NCBI RefSeq assembly: GCF_000335475.2
Contig: NZ_ANAH02000004.1
Coordinates: 1-64,000, forward strand
Reading direction: 5' to 3'
Origin: Cystobacter fuscus DSM 2262
GTDB lineage: Bacteria > Myxococcota > Myxococcia > Myxococcales > Myxococcaceae
Length of the DNA stretch: 64,000 bases
Shown here: piece after piece, positions 11,028 to 18,685 of the stretch
Position numbering within the stretch: position 1 is the stretch's first letter
Layout of the letters: every line of letters begins with the position of its first letter
Program-made: the position numbers and the translations under genes
The notes under the pieces: generated by a model
Seen by the model: the letters and a program-made list of their open reading frames with translations, nothing else
What the model was told of the DNA's origin: nothing
Database searches by the model: none

Positions 11028-12842
11028 GTGCCCAAGCCCAAGCACATCGTCCAGACCTGGAGTCCCCTCGGCGCGGGGGCGGCGTTCGTGCTGCTGTATG
11101 GGCTCGGCACCTGGCTGGGCATGGGGCTGTCCCCCCAGCACGAGCAGCTCTCGGCCATCTGGCCGCCCTCGGGCGTGCTGCTCACGGCGCTGCTCCTGGC
11201 GCGCTGGCGCGACTGGCCCGTGCTGCTGCTGCTCGCCGTGCTCGTGGGGCCGTTCACGAGCATGCCCGGACACTGGCCCAACACCCGCACCCTCCTGATG
11301 TCCGCCTGCAACGGGCTGGAGGTCTTCGTGGGCGCCTTCCTGCTGCGCCGCTACGCGGGCCTCAACCCCTCGCTCGGGCGGGTGCGCGACGTGCTCGCGC
11401 TGCTGGCCGTGGCGCTCGTCAGCCCCGTGCTCAACGCCACCCCCGGCGTCACCCTGCTGGCGCTCCACGGGAAGATTGACTGGGAGCAGTGGTGGCCGCA
11501 GTGGCGGGTGTTCTGGGTGGGCGACGCCATGGGTCTCTTGCTGGTGACGCCGCTCTTGCTCACCTGGGGCCGGCTCGACCAGGTGTGCTGGAGCCGCGCG
11601 CGCGCGCGGGAGTTCGCCGTGCTGCTCCTGGGGCTCGTCTCCACCCTGCACCTGGGCTTTCACTGGCTCCCCCACGGCATCAGCCCCCACCACCCCATCA
11701 CCTACACGGCCTTCCCCTTCATCCTCTGGGCGGCGCTGCGCTTCGAGGCCCGGGGCACCAGCCTCGCCCTGCTCGCGCTCGGCGCGGTGTCCATCCTGCA
11801 CACCATCACCGGCAGCGGCCCCTTCGTCCTGGAAGCCCACGGCGCCGCCTCCCCCCGGGCGAGCCTCATCTACCTCCAGTCCTTCCTCGCGGTGATCGGC
11901 GCCTCGGGGCTGCTGCTCGCCGCGGCGGTGAGCGAGCTGCGGCGCGCGCGCGAGAAGAGTGAGCGGCTCAACGAGGAGCTGCGCGCGTCACTCGAGGAGC
12001 TGGCGGCCGCCCAGCGCGAGCTCGTGCACCGCGAGCGCATGGCCGCGGTGGGCGAGCTGTCCGCCAGCGTGGCCCACGAGGTGCGCAACCCCCTGGGCGT
12101 CATCGCCAACGCCGTGGCCGCCCTCACCCGCAGCGCCCAGCCCGACGCCAACAGCACCACCTGGCAGCTGCTCGGCGCCATGGGCGAGGAAGTCGGACGG
12201 TTGGATCTCCTCATCACCGGACTGGTGGACTTCGCCCGGCCCCTGGAGCCGCAGCTGATGACCCAGCCGCTGGGCCCCGTGGTGGAAGGGGCGCTGGAGT
12301 CCGCGCTGAGCACGGAGCCCCGGCCCAGCACGCTCCAGGTGACGCGCGCGCTGGAGCCCTCGCTGCCCGACGTCCCCATGGATGCCCAGCTGCTGCACCG
12401 GGCGCTCCACAACCTCTTCCTCAACGCCCTGCAGGCCATGCCCCAGGGCGGCTCGCTCCGGGTGGAAGTGTCCCACCAGGAGAAGCCGCCGGGCCCGCCC
12501 CACGCCCTCATCTCCATCACCGACACCGGCCCGGGCATCGCTCCCGAGGTGATGCAGCGCCTCTTCGATCCCTTCTTCACCACCAAGGCGCTGGGCACCG
12601 GCCTGGGGCTGCCCATCGTGCGCGGCATCGTGGAGGCGCACCGCGGTCAGGTGGAGGTGAACAGCACGCTGGGGCAAGGCACCACCATCACCCTGCGCCT
12701 GCCGCTGACCTCCACCTCGCGCGGCTTCACGACGACCGGACTGCCCGCCCAGAAGGAAAACGACGTCCCCGCCCAGCAGGGCGCCGGGGCCCCTCCTCAG
12801 AAGGGAATGTTGTCGTCCTCACCGCCGCCACCGCCGCCGTAG
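11028..12842 (+). CDS. MASE1-domain sensor histidine kinase
   Basis: This 604-residue inner-membrane kinase starts with a multi-helix MASE1 sensor region (about 12-310), marked by SAIWPPSGVLLTALL and the WVGDAMGLLLVTPLLL segment. A short coiled linker leads to the dimerisation/phospho-acceptor helix with HEVRNPLG (His350) and a HATPase domain with a DTGPGIAPE box and GTGLGLPIV. No receiver is attached, so a separate response regulator is expected. GTG at 11028 is the only reasonable start; no ATG lies before the first membrane helix. Its last 46 bases overlap the convergent gene at 12797. Confidence 0.88.
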   Translation: MPKPKHIVQTWSPLGAGAAFVLLYGLGTWLGMGLSPQHEQLSAIWPPSGVLLTALLLARWRDWPVLLLLAVLVGPFTSMPGHWPNTRTLLMSACNGLEVFVGAFLLRRYAGLNPSLGRVRDVLALLAVALVSPVLNATPGVTLLALHGKIDWEQWWPQWRVFWVGDAMGLLLVTPLLLTWGRLDQVCWSRARAREFAVLLLGLVSTLHLGFHWLPHGISPHHPITYTAFPFILWAALRFEARGTSLALLALGAVSILHTITGSGPFVLEAHGAASPRASLIYLQSFLAVIGASGLLLAAAVSELRRAREKSERLNEELRASLEELAAAQRELVHRERMAAVGELSASVAHEVRNPLGVIANAVAALTRSAQPDANSTTWQLLGAMGEEVGRLDLLITGLVDFARPLEPQLMTQPLGPVVEGALESALSTEPRPSTLQVTRALEPSLPDVPMDAQLLHRALHNLFLNALQAMPQGGSLRVEVSHQEKPPGPPHALISITDTGPGIAPEVMQRLFDPFFTTKALGTGLGLPIVRGIVEAHRGQVEVNSTLGQGTTITLRLPLTSTSRGFTTTGLPAQKENDVPAQQGAGAPPQKGMLSSSPPPPPP

Positions 12843-13297
12843 TCGTCATCCCCGTGCGGGGGCGGCTCGTGCCCCCCTCCACCGTCGCCACCCCGCTGCC
12901 GGGTGATCTCCGCTTCAATGGAGGCCAGCAGCGCGCGCTCGCGGTCGTGCCAGCGCGACTTGCTCGGGTCGCCCAGCGAGCGCCGCGCGCCGTTGGCGTA
13001 GTACTCCAGGTCCTGCATGGTCGCGCCCTGGATGGGCGCCCCCTTGCTGCGGCCATAGTTGGGGAACACCGCCACGTCCCCACCGCCGCCGCCACCACCG
13101 CCGCCGCCACCACCACCCGAGGCATAGGCGCGCCGGGGCGCCGCCGCTGGAGCCGCGTCGGGAGACGAGCCGATGCTCAGCTCCCCCAGCTTCAACGAGA
13201 ACCCCTCACCGTTGCGGACCGCCGTCCCCACGCGCACCTGTTCCACTCGCCCATCCGGGCGCCGCACTGCCACCGTCACCGGAAACTGATCGCTCAT
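12797..13297 (-). CDS. Protein with SSB-like C-terminal tail but no OB fold
   Basis: This 166-residue protein has a short beta-rich N-terminus (1-45), a run of 13 glycines, and a conserved-looking central block (about 74-137: FPNYGRSKGAPIQGATMQDL and EYYANGARRSLGDPSKSRW). A Gly/Asp-rich linker then ends in EDDNIPF. That ending matches the acidic tip by which single-strand binding protein SSB docks RecQ, PriA, RecO, exonuclease I and others. No OB-fold sequence is visible and the protein is too short for SSB. It may compete for, or copy, SSB partner docking. The central block faintly recalls 'FGKYKG' domains attached to DNA exonucleases. Function is not established. Confidence 0.75.
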   Translation of the reverse strand: MSDQFPVTVAVRRPDGRVEQVRVGTAVRNGEGFSLKLGELSIGSSPDAAPAAAPRRAYASGGGGGGGGGGGGGDVAVFPNYGRSKGAPIQGATMQDLEYYANGARRSLGDPSKSRWHDRERALLASIEAEITRQRGGDGGGGHEPPPHGDDDYGGGGGGEDDNIPF

Positions 13298-13386
13298 GCC
13301 CGCCGGAAATCACCCCTGGCCCGAGGTGTCAATGACTCGCCAGGGGGTGACACCCTCGCCACCCCCGCCGCCGGGCATCCACGCGC

Positions 13387-14178
13387 TCAGTGCAGCGGCG
13401 CGACGGAGTCCTTCGCGCCCTTCTTGCGCACCCACACCTTGGGCTTGGGCGGCTCGGCACGCACGGGCGTGGGAGCCGGAGCGGGCGCCTGCTCCCCACG
13501 CGCCTTCGAGGCCGCGCGGCCCCGGGGCAGCACCACCTCCGCCACGGACTGGGACGCGGCATCGTCCACCCAGCTCGCCGGGCGCCGGCCGCTCTTCACC
13601 AGCAGCCGCAGCTTCTGGTAGTGCGCCGAGCAGTAACCCTTCGAGCGCGCCGGACGCTTGCACCCGATGACGGCGCAGCGGCGGCCCCCCTCGCTCACGC
13701 GCGCGCTCGGGGCCTCGGCGGCGGCCCTCGCCGGAGGACGCCCCCGGGGCGTCGGCACGGGGCTCGGAGCAGCGGGCTCGGGCTTGTAGACGGGCGCCGC
13801 GGTCGTCGGCAGCGCATAGCGGCTCGTGGGGTAGGACAGGGGAGGCCGGGCGGTCGACGCCGGAGCCGCGGGCGGAGGCGGAGGCGCGGCCTGCCGGGGC
13901 GCGGGCGCGGCCTGCCGGGGCGCGGGCGCCGGAGCGGGCGCGGGCGGTGGCGCCACGGGCTGCTTTCCCCGGCCCTGGATGGGAAGTCCAATGCCCGGCA
14001 GCGCCATCTGCAGCGTCTGCATCCGCGTGGCCATGGGCGCCAGCCGGTGGATGATGTCCACGATCTCGGCGATGACGCCCAGGCGCGCATCCATGCGCGC
14101 GATGGCCTTGTGCATGGGTGCCAGACGGGTCTTCAGCTCCGCCTGCACCATTTCCCGCAACGGTTTCTCGATCGACAT
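13387..14178 (-). CDS. Zinc-knuckle protein with Pro/Ala-rich linker
   Basis: This 263-residue protein has a helical N-terminus (MSIEKPLREMVQAELKTRL), then a long Pro/Ala-rich linker (about 75-165). A compact Cys/His motif follows at about 169-193 (CAVIGCKRPARSKGYCSAHY; C-x4-C-x8-C-x2-H), next to a basic helix YQKLRLLVKSGRR. The tail is basic. The arrangement suggests nucleic-acid binding, but no catalytic residues are seen. A clear paralog lies at 62124-62675 with the same N-terminal helix, knuckle and PRGRAA segment. I do not recognise a named family. Confidence 0.75.
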   Translation of the reverse strand: MSIEKPLREMVQAELKTRLAPMHKAIARMDARLGVIAEIVDIIHRLAPMATRMQTLQMALPGIGLPIQGRGKQPVAPPPAPAPAPAPRQAAPAPRQAAPPPPPAAPASTARPPLSYPTSRYALPTTAAPVYKPEPAAPSPVPTPRGRPPARAAAEAPSARVSEGGRRCAVIGCKRPARSKGYCSAHYQKLRLLVKSGRRPASWVDDAASQSVAEVVLPRGRAASKARGEQAPAPAPTPVRAEPPKPKVWVRKKGAKDSVAPLH

Positions 14179-14331
14179 ACACGCTCATATGCCACCCCGG
14201 CGGCCCCACCGCCAGTCCGACCCGCCTTATCGAGTCACTCTGTCGACCCGGGCACGCCCTCCGGGCGAATCCTGCGGCACTCGCCGTCCGCTTGGGGCAT
14301 GGTCCTGGCCCAAATTCAGGAGTCCCAAGAC

Positions 14332-16386
14332 ATGCCACACGATCCCACCGATTGGCTTTGCATCAATACCATCCGCACCCTCGCCATGGACGCGGTGGAA
14401 CAGGCCCACTCGGGCCACCCGGGCGCCCCCATGGCGCTGGCCCCCGTGGCCTACCAGCTCTGGCAGCAGGAGCTGCGCTACGATCCCACCCAGCCCGTCT
14501 GGCCCAACCGCGACCGGTTCGTGCTCTCCAACGGGCACGCCTCCATGCTCCTCTACGCGCTCCTGCACCTCACGGGCGTGCGCCGCATCACCGGCGAGGA
14601 CGAGGTGTCGCAGGAAGTGGCCGTCTCGCTCGAGGACATCAAGAAGTTCCGCCAGCTCGACAGCTCCACTCCCGGCCACCCGGAGTACCGGTGGACGAGC
14701 GGCGTGGAGACCACCACCGGCCCCCTGGGCCAGGGCGTCTCCAACTCGGTGGGCATGGCCATGGCCAGCCAGTGGCTCGCCAACCACTTCAACCGCCCGG
14801 GCTTCGAGCTGTTCGACTACGACGTGTGGGCCATCTGCGGCGACGGCGACCTGATGGAGGGCGTGGCCAGCGAGGCCGCCTCCGTCGCCGGCCACCTGAA
14901 GCTGTCCAACCTGTGCTGGATCTACGACAGCAACCACATCAGCATCGACGGCAGCACGGAGCTGGCCTTCACCGAGGACGTGGGCCGGCGCTTCGAGGCC
15001 TACGGCTGGCGCGTGCTGCGCGTGGCGGACGCCAATGACCTGGAAGCGCTCTCGAGCGCCTTCCGCGCCTTCAAGCAGGAGCGCGGCCTGCCCACGCTCA
15101 TCATCGTGCACTCGCTGATTGGCTTTGGCGCGCCCAAGAAGCAGGGCACCGCGAGCGCCCACGGCGAGGCCCTGGGCGAGGCGGAAGTCAAGGGCGCCAA
15201 GAAGAACTACGGCTGGCCCGAGGACGCGAAGTTCCTCGTGCCCGACGGCGTGCGCGAGCGCTTCGCGCAAGGGGTGGGCGCGCGCGGCCAGAAGCTGCGC
15301 ACCGAGTGGGAGGCGAAGCTCGCCGAGTACAAGAAGCAGCACCCGGAGCAGGCCGAGCACCTGCGGCGCATGCAGCGGCGCGAGCTGCCCGAGGGCTGGG
15401 ACAAGGAGCTGCCCACCTTCCCCGCGGACCCCAAGGGCGTGGCCTCGCGCGAGTCCAGCGGCAAGGTGCTCAACGCCCTGGCGAAGAACTACCCGTGGCT
15501 CGTGGGTGGCTCGGCGGACTTGAACCCCTCCACCAAGACGTACCTGACGTTCTCCGGCCCCATGCGGCCCGGGGACCTGTCCGGGCGCAACATCCACTAC
15601 GGGGTGCGCGAGCACGCCATGGGCGCCATCACCAACGGCCTGGCCCTCAGCCGGCTGCGCGCCTACAGCGCCACCTTCTTCATCTTCAGTGACTACGAGC
15701 GGCCCGCCATCCGCCTGTCGTCCATCATGGAGATTCCCTCCATCCACATCTTCACCCACGACTCCATCGGCGTGGGCGAGGACGGCCCCACGCACCAGCC
15801 CGTCGAGCAGCTCGCCAGCCTGCGCGCCATTCCGGGCCTCATCGTGCTGCGCCCCGGCGACGCCAACGAGGTGACCGAGGCGTGGCGCGTCATCGCCCCG
15901 CTCACGCACCAGCCCGTGGTGCTCGTGCTCACGCGCCAGGCGCTGCCCACGTTGGATCGCACGAAGTACGCCCCGGCCTCGGGCCTCGCCAAGGGCGCCT
16001 ACATCCTCGCCGACAGCGAGGGCACGCCGGACGTCATCCTCATCGGCACGGGCAGCGAGGTGCAGCTGTGCGTGGAGGCCTACGAGAAGCTCAAGAGCGA
16101 GGGCGTCAAGGCGCGCGTGGTGAGCATGCCCTCGTGGGAGCTGTTCGAGCAGCAGGACGAGGCGTACCGGGAGAAGGTGCTGCCCCGCGCCGTCACCGCG
16201 CGCGTGGCCGTGGAGCAGGGCTCGTCGTTCGGCTGGGAGCGCTGGGTGGGCCTGAGCGGCAAGGTCATTGGCATGCGTACCTTCGGCGCGTCCGCCCCGC
16301 TGAAGAACCTGCTGCAGAAGTTTGGCTTCAGCACGGAGAAGGTCCTCGAGGCCGCCCGTGAGGTGATGAAGTCGCCGAAGCGGTAG
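14332..16386 (+). CDS. tkt: Transketolase
   Basis: This enzyme transfers two-carbon ketol units between sugar phosphates in the pentose phosphate pathway, using thiamine diphosphate. The 684-residue protein has GHPGAPMALAPVAYQLW near the N-terminus, the ThDP/Mg motif GDGDLMEGVASEAASVAGH followed by WIYDSNHISIDG, and the central domain start WLVGGSADLNPSTKTYL. The C-terminal domain includes THDSIGVGEDGPTHQPVEQL. Length is usual for the family (660-690). AGGAG lies nine bases before the ATG at 14332; an in-frame ATG 33 bases upstream is less likely. A strong hairpin follows the stop. Confidence 0.96.
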   Translation: MPHDPTDWLCINTIRTLAMDAVEQAHSGHPGAPMALAPVAYQLWQQELRYDPTQPVWPNRDRFVLSNGHASMLLYALLHLTGVRRITGEDEVSQEVAVSLEDIKKFRQLDSSTPGHPEYRWTSGVETTTGPLGQGVSNSVGMAMASQWLANHFNRPGFELFDYDVWAICGDGDLMEGVASEAASVAGHLKLSNLCWIYDSNHISIDGSTELAFTEDVGRRFEAYGWRVLRVADANDLEALSSAFRAFKQERGLPTLIIVHSLIGFGAPKKQGTASAHGEALGEAEVKGAKKNYGWPEDAKFLVPDGVRERFAQGVGARGQKLRTEWEAKLAEYKKQHPEQAEHLRRMQRRELPEGWDKELPTFPADPKGVASRESSGKVLNALAKNYPWLVGGSADLNPSTKTYLTFSGPMRPGDLSGRNIHYGVREHAMGAITNGLALSRLRAYSATFFIFSDYERPAIRLSSIMEIPSIHIFTHDSIGVGEDGPTHQPVEQLASLRAIPGLIVLRPGDANEVTEAWRVIAPLTHQPVVLVLTRQALPTLDRTKYAPASGLAKGAYILADSEGTPDVILIGTGSEVQLCVEAYEKLKSEGVKARVVSMPSWELFEQQDEAYREKVLPRAVTARVAVEQGSSFGWERWVGLSGKVIGMRTFGASAPLKNLLQKFGFSTEKVLEAAREVMKSPKR

Positions 16387-16393
16387 TCCCCTC

Positions 16394-16423
16394 GGGGCCG
16401 CGGGGTTCTTCCCCCGCGGCCCC
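16394..16423 (+). terminator. Terminator-like hairpin after tkt
   Basis: GGGGCCGCGGGG (16394-16405) pairs perfectly with CCCCGCGGCCCC (16412-16423) around a 6-base loop, eight bases after the tkt stop. There is no T-tract, as is usual in such GC-rich genomes. Confidence 0.6.
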
Positions 16424-16585
16424 ACCCCAATTCCAGACGGGCCGCGTTGCTCCTCGCCGTGACGGCCGCACGGCTGGAGGGGGCACTGGCGGCAGGAGGA
16501 GCCCCCGCCTTGAACGTCGTGCGCGCCATCACGAGCCGCGTGGCGCCGCTCTACCTCTACACCCGCCCCGTAGAGGTCCTTCTCC

Positions 16586-17566
16586 ATGCGCCCAGCGGTC
16601 CAGAAGACAGGCGATGTGTCCCTCATCGCCAGGCAACTCCTCGGCATGGTCTTCCGGTTCCGGCGCCTGAGCTCCGGTCATGACGAGGCGTGTGTCCAGT
16701 CTCCGTGCGAGCAGTGCTTCGCGCCCCACCTCGAGCAGGTGAAGCGCTGCGTGGCGCGAGGAGAGCCGCTCCACCTCATCCTGCCCGCCTTCCCGGCCAA
16801 GTCCCCCAACCCGCGCAAGGTGCTCGGGCCCCTGCCGGACATGGCGGAGCAGGTCGCGCTCGGCTTCCTCCAGTCCCTCTGTGAGCACCTCGGCCACGTC
16901 TACGCGCCAGGGGCCCGCCTCACCATCTGCTCGGACGGACGTGTCTTCAGTGATCTCGTCTCGGTCCGGGATGAGGACGTCACCCACTACAAGCGCGAAC
17001 TGGTCCGGCTCCTCGACGACATCGGCGGGAGCGCGATCAGCCTCTATACCCTGGAGGATCTCTTCGGCGGCATCGACCATGACGAGATGCGCCGGCGGCT
17101 CACCGCGCAGTACGCCACCCCGCTGGAGGCACTGCGCTGGCAGGTCCAGAGCGAGCCGGACGCGCGCAACCTCTTCAATGGCATCCACCGTTTCCTCTTC
17201 GAGGATCAGGTGGTGCTCCGGCCGGCGGAGAGCCGGAACAAGCTGCGCCAGTCCACCCAGGAGCTCGCCTACAAGACCATCCAGCGCAGCAACGCGTGGA
17301 GCCGCCTGATCGCCGAGCGGTTTCCCAACGCGCTCCGGCTCTCCATCCACCCCCAGCCGCTCCACTCCTCCAAGCTTGGCATCCACCTGGTGGGGACGAA
17401 GGACAACTGGCTCACGCCCTGGCACGGCGTGGTGTTGGACACCGGCAAGGGCCTGATGCTCGTCAAGCGGCAGGACGCCGAGCTCATGAAGGCGACGCTC
17501 GTCATGCGCGAGCAGCGCCCGAGCCACTTCGTGGCCCCCAGCGCCTTGCAGGAGCACGTCGGATGA
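16586..17566 (+). CDS. Isonitrile (isocyanide) synthase, PvcA/DIT1 family
   Basis: Family members convert the amino group of tyrosine or tryptophan to an isonitrile using ribulose-5-phosphate as the one-carbon donor. Family marks in this 326-residue protein are CEQCFAPHLEQV, LPAFPAKSPNPRKVLGPLPD (about 68-87), the YAPGARLTICSDGRVFSDL block (about 110-128), and the HPQPLHSSKLGIHL segment near residue 255. The two conserved blocks are characteristic of PvcA, IsnA and yeast Dit1. The ATG of the next gene overlaps its stop (ATGA), so the two are translationally coupled. The amino-acid substrate cannot be told from sequence by eye. The start at 16586 is likely; MVFRFRR 60 bases later is possible. 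Confidence 0.88.
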   Translation: MRPAVQKTGDVSLIARQLLGMVFRFRRLSSGHDEACVQSPCEQCFAPHLEQVKRCVARGEPLHLILPAFPAKSPNPRKVLGPLPDMAEQVALGFLQSLCEHLGHVYAPGARLTICSDGRVFSDLVSVRDEDVTHYKRELVRLLDDIGGSAISLYTLEDLFGGIDHDEMRRRLTAQYATPLEALRWQVQSEPDARNLFNGIHRFLFEDQVVLRPAESRNKLRQSTQELAYKTIQRSNAWSRLIAERFPNALRLSIHPQPLHSSKLGIHLVGTKDNWLTPWHGVVLDTGKGLMLVKRQDAELMKATLVMREQRPSHFVAPSALQEHVG

Positions 17567-18372
17567 AGAGCGGGCTCGAAACCATGGCCGGGCTGTCCCT
17601 CCAGCCCCTGGAACCCTTCGGGCTCGCGGTGACCAGCCCGGGCGCGAACCTCCGGGACGTGCCGGTGTCCCTGCTGCGCCAGTGGACCCGCTCCAACGGC
17701 GTCGTGGTCCTGCGGGGCTTCTCGCCCCTCACCAAGGAAGAGATGGTCCAGTATGCCGGCACCTGGGGCGAAATCCTCACCTGGGACTTCGGCGCGGTGC
17801 TGGAGCTCCTCGTGCATGAGCGGGCACGCAACTACCTGTTCACCCCCGGCAACGTACCCCTTCATTGGGATGGCGCCTTCGCCCGGGTGGTGCCCGGCTT
17901 CCAGTTCTTCCAGTGCCTCGAGGCCCCCTGGCCCGGCACCGGAGGAGAGACGCTCTTCACCCACACCCCCACCGTCTGGCAGCGCGCCCCCGCCTCCCAG
18001 CGGGAGGAGTGGCGCAAGGTGGAGATCTCGTACACCACGCAGAAGGTGGCGCACTACGGCGGGCAGGTGACGGTGCCTCTGCTCTCGCGGCACCCGCATA
18101 CCGGCGCCACCACCCTGCGCTTCGCGGAAGAGTTGAATGACGAGAGCGTGAAGCTCAATCCGCTCTTCATCGAGATCGCCGGCCTCCCGGCCGACAGGCA
18201 CGCGGGCTTCCTCCAGGAGTTGCGCGAGGCGCTGTATGCCCCCCGTGTCTGCTACGTCCATGCCTGGCGGGATGGCGACATGCTGCTGGCCGACAACCAC
18301 GCCCTGCTGCACGGCCGCAACGCGTTCCACGCGGACTCGCCCCGCCACCTCCAGAGGATCCACATCATCTGA
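17563..18372 (+). CDS. Fe(II)/2-oxoglutarate dioxygenase, PvcB/TauD family
   Basis: This 269-residue enzyme belongs to the TauD-like non-haem iron dioxygenases. The metal triad is visible as H-x-D in LHWDGAF (about residue 103) and the distal His in DNHALLHGRNAFH (about 247-255), with an arginine (HLQRIHII) for 2-oxoglutarate at the end. Its gene overlaps the isonitrile synthase by four bases. In known pvcA-pvcB and isnA-isnB operons this enzyme desaturates or decarboxylates the isonitrile amino acid to a vinyl isonitrile or related product. The same role is inferred here. No tailoring or transport gene follows on this strand before the kinase at 18686. Confidence 0.88.
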   Translation: MKSGLETMAGLSLQPLEPFGLAVTSPGANLRDVPVSLLRQWTRSNGVVVLRGFSPLTKEEMVQYAGTWGEILTWDFGAVLELLVHERARNYLFTPGNVPLHWDGAFARVVPGFQFFQCLEAPWPGTGGETLFTHTPTVWQRAPASQREEWRKVEISYTTQKVAHYGGQVTVPLLSRHPHTGATTLRFAEELNDESVKLNPLFIEIAGLPADRHAGFLQELREALYAPRVCYVHAWRDGDMLLADNHALLHGRNAFHADSPRHLQRIHII

Positions 18373-18685
18373 CCGGCGCAGCCCGAGCGGACGCCAGGGG
18401 AGCAACCACCCCGCGCCCGGACACCGCGCCCACGTCCCGCCCGTTGACGTCCACGCCCTCCCGACACAGGGCCCCGCCCCCTCCCCTCTCTCCCCTCCCC
18501 GGTCCGCGACGGGGCATCCACCCCGCCCCACCGTGACCCGTCCTGGCAACCTGTCCCCAGGTGCCATCGATGTAGGTCGTGAGGATATTGTGTCGGGAGG
18601 AGACTGACATTGTGGTCTGAAGACAAGACAGACGCGCTCAGCCCCCGGGGCCTCCCCCCACCCGACTCGCTCGCGGACGCCGCCC
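18373..18685. other. Intergenic region, 313 bases, no gene seen
   Basis: This stretch is low-complexity and C-rich, then becomes more mixed at about 18570-18640. The mixed part probably holds the promoter for the kinase gene at 18686. I could not assign a specific -35/-10 pair or a terminator for the isonitrile operon. Confidence 0.4.

Noticed and set aside
12797-13297. Single-strand DNA-binding protein (ssb)
   Set aside because: Only the tail matches. The N-terminal part is too short and unlike an OB fold.
16447-16683. Small reading frame between tkt and the isonitrile synthase
   Set aside because: It overlaps the synthase start out of frame, has no ribosome site and no recognisable domain.
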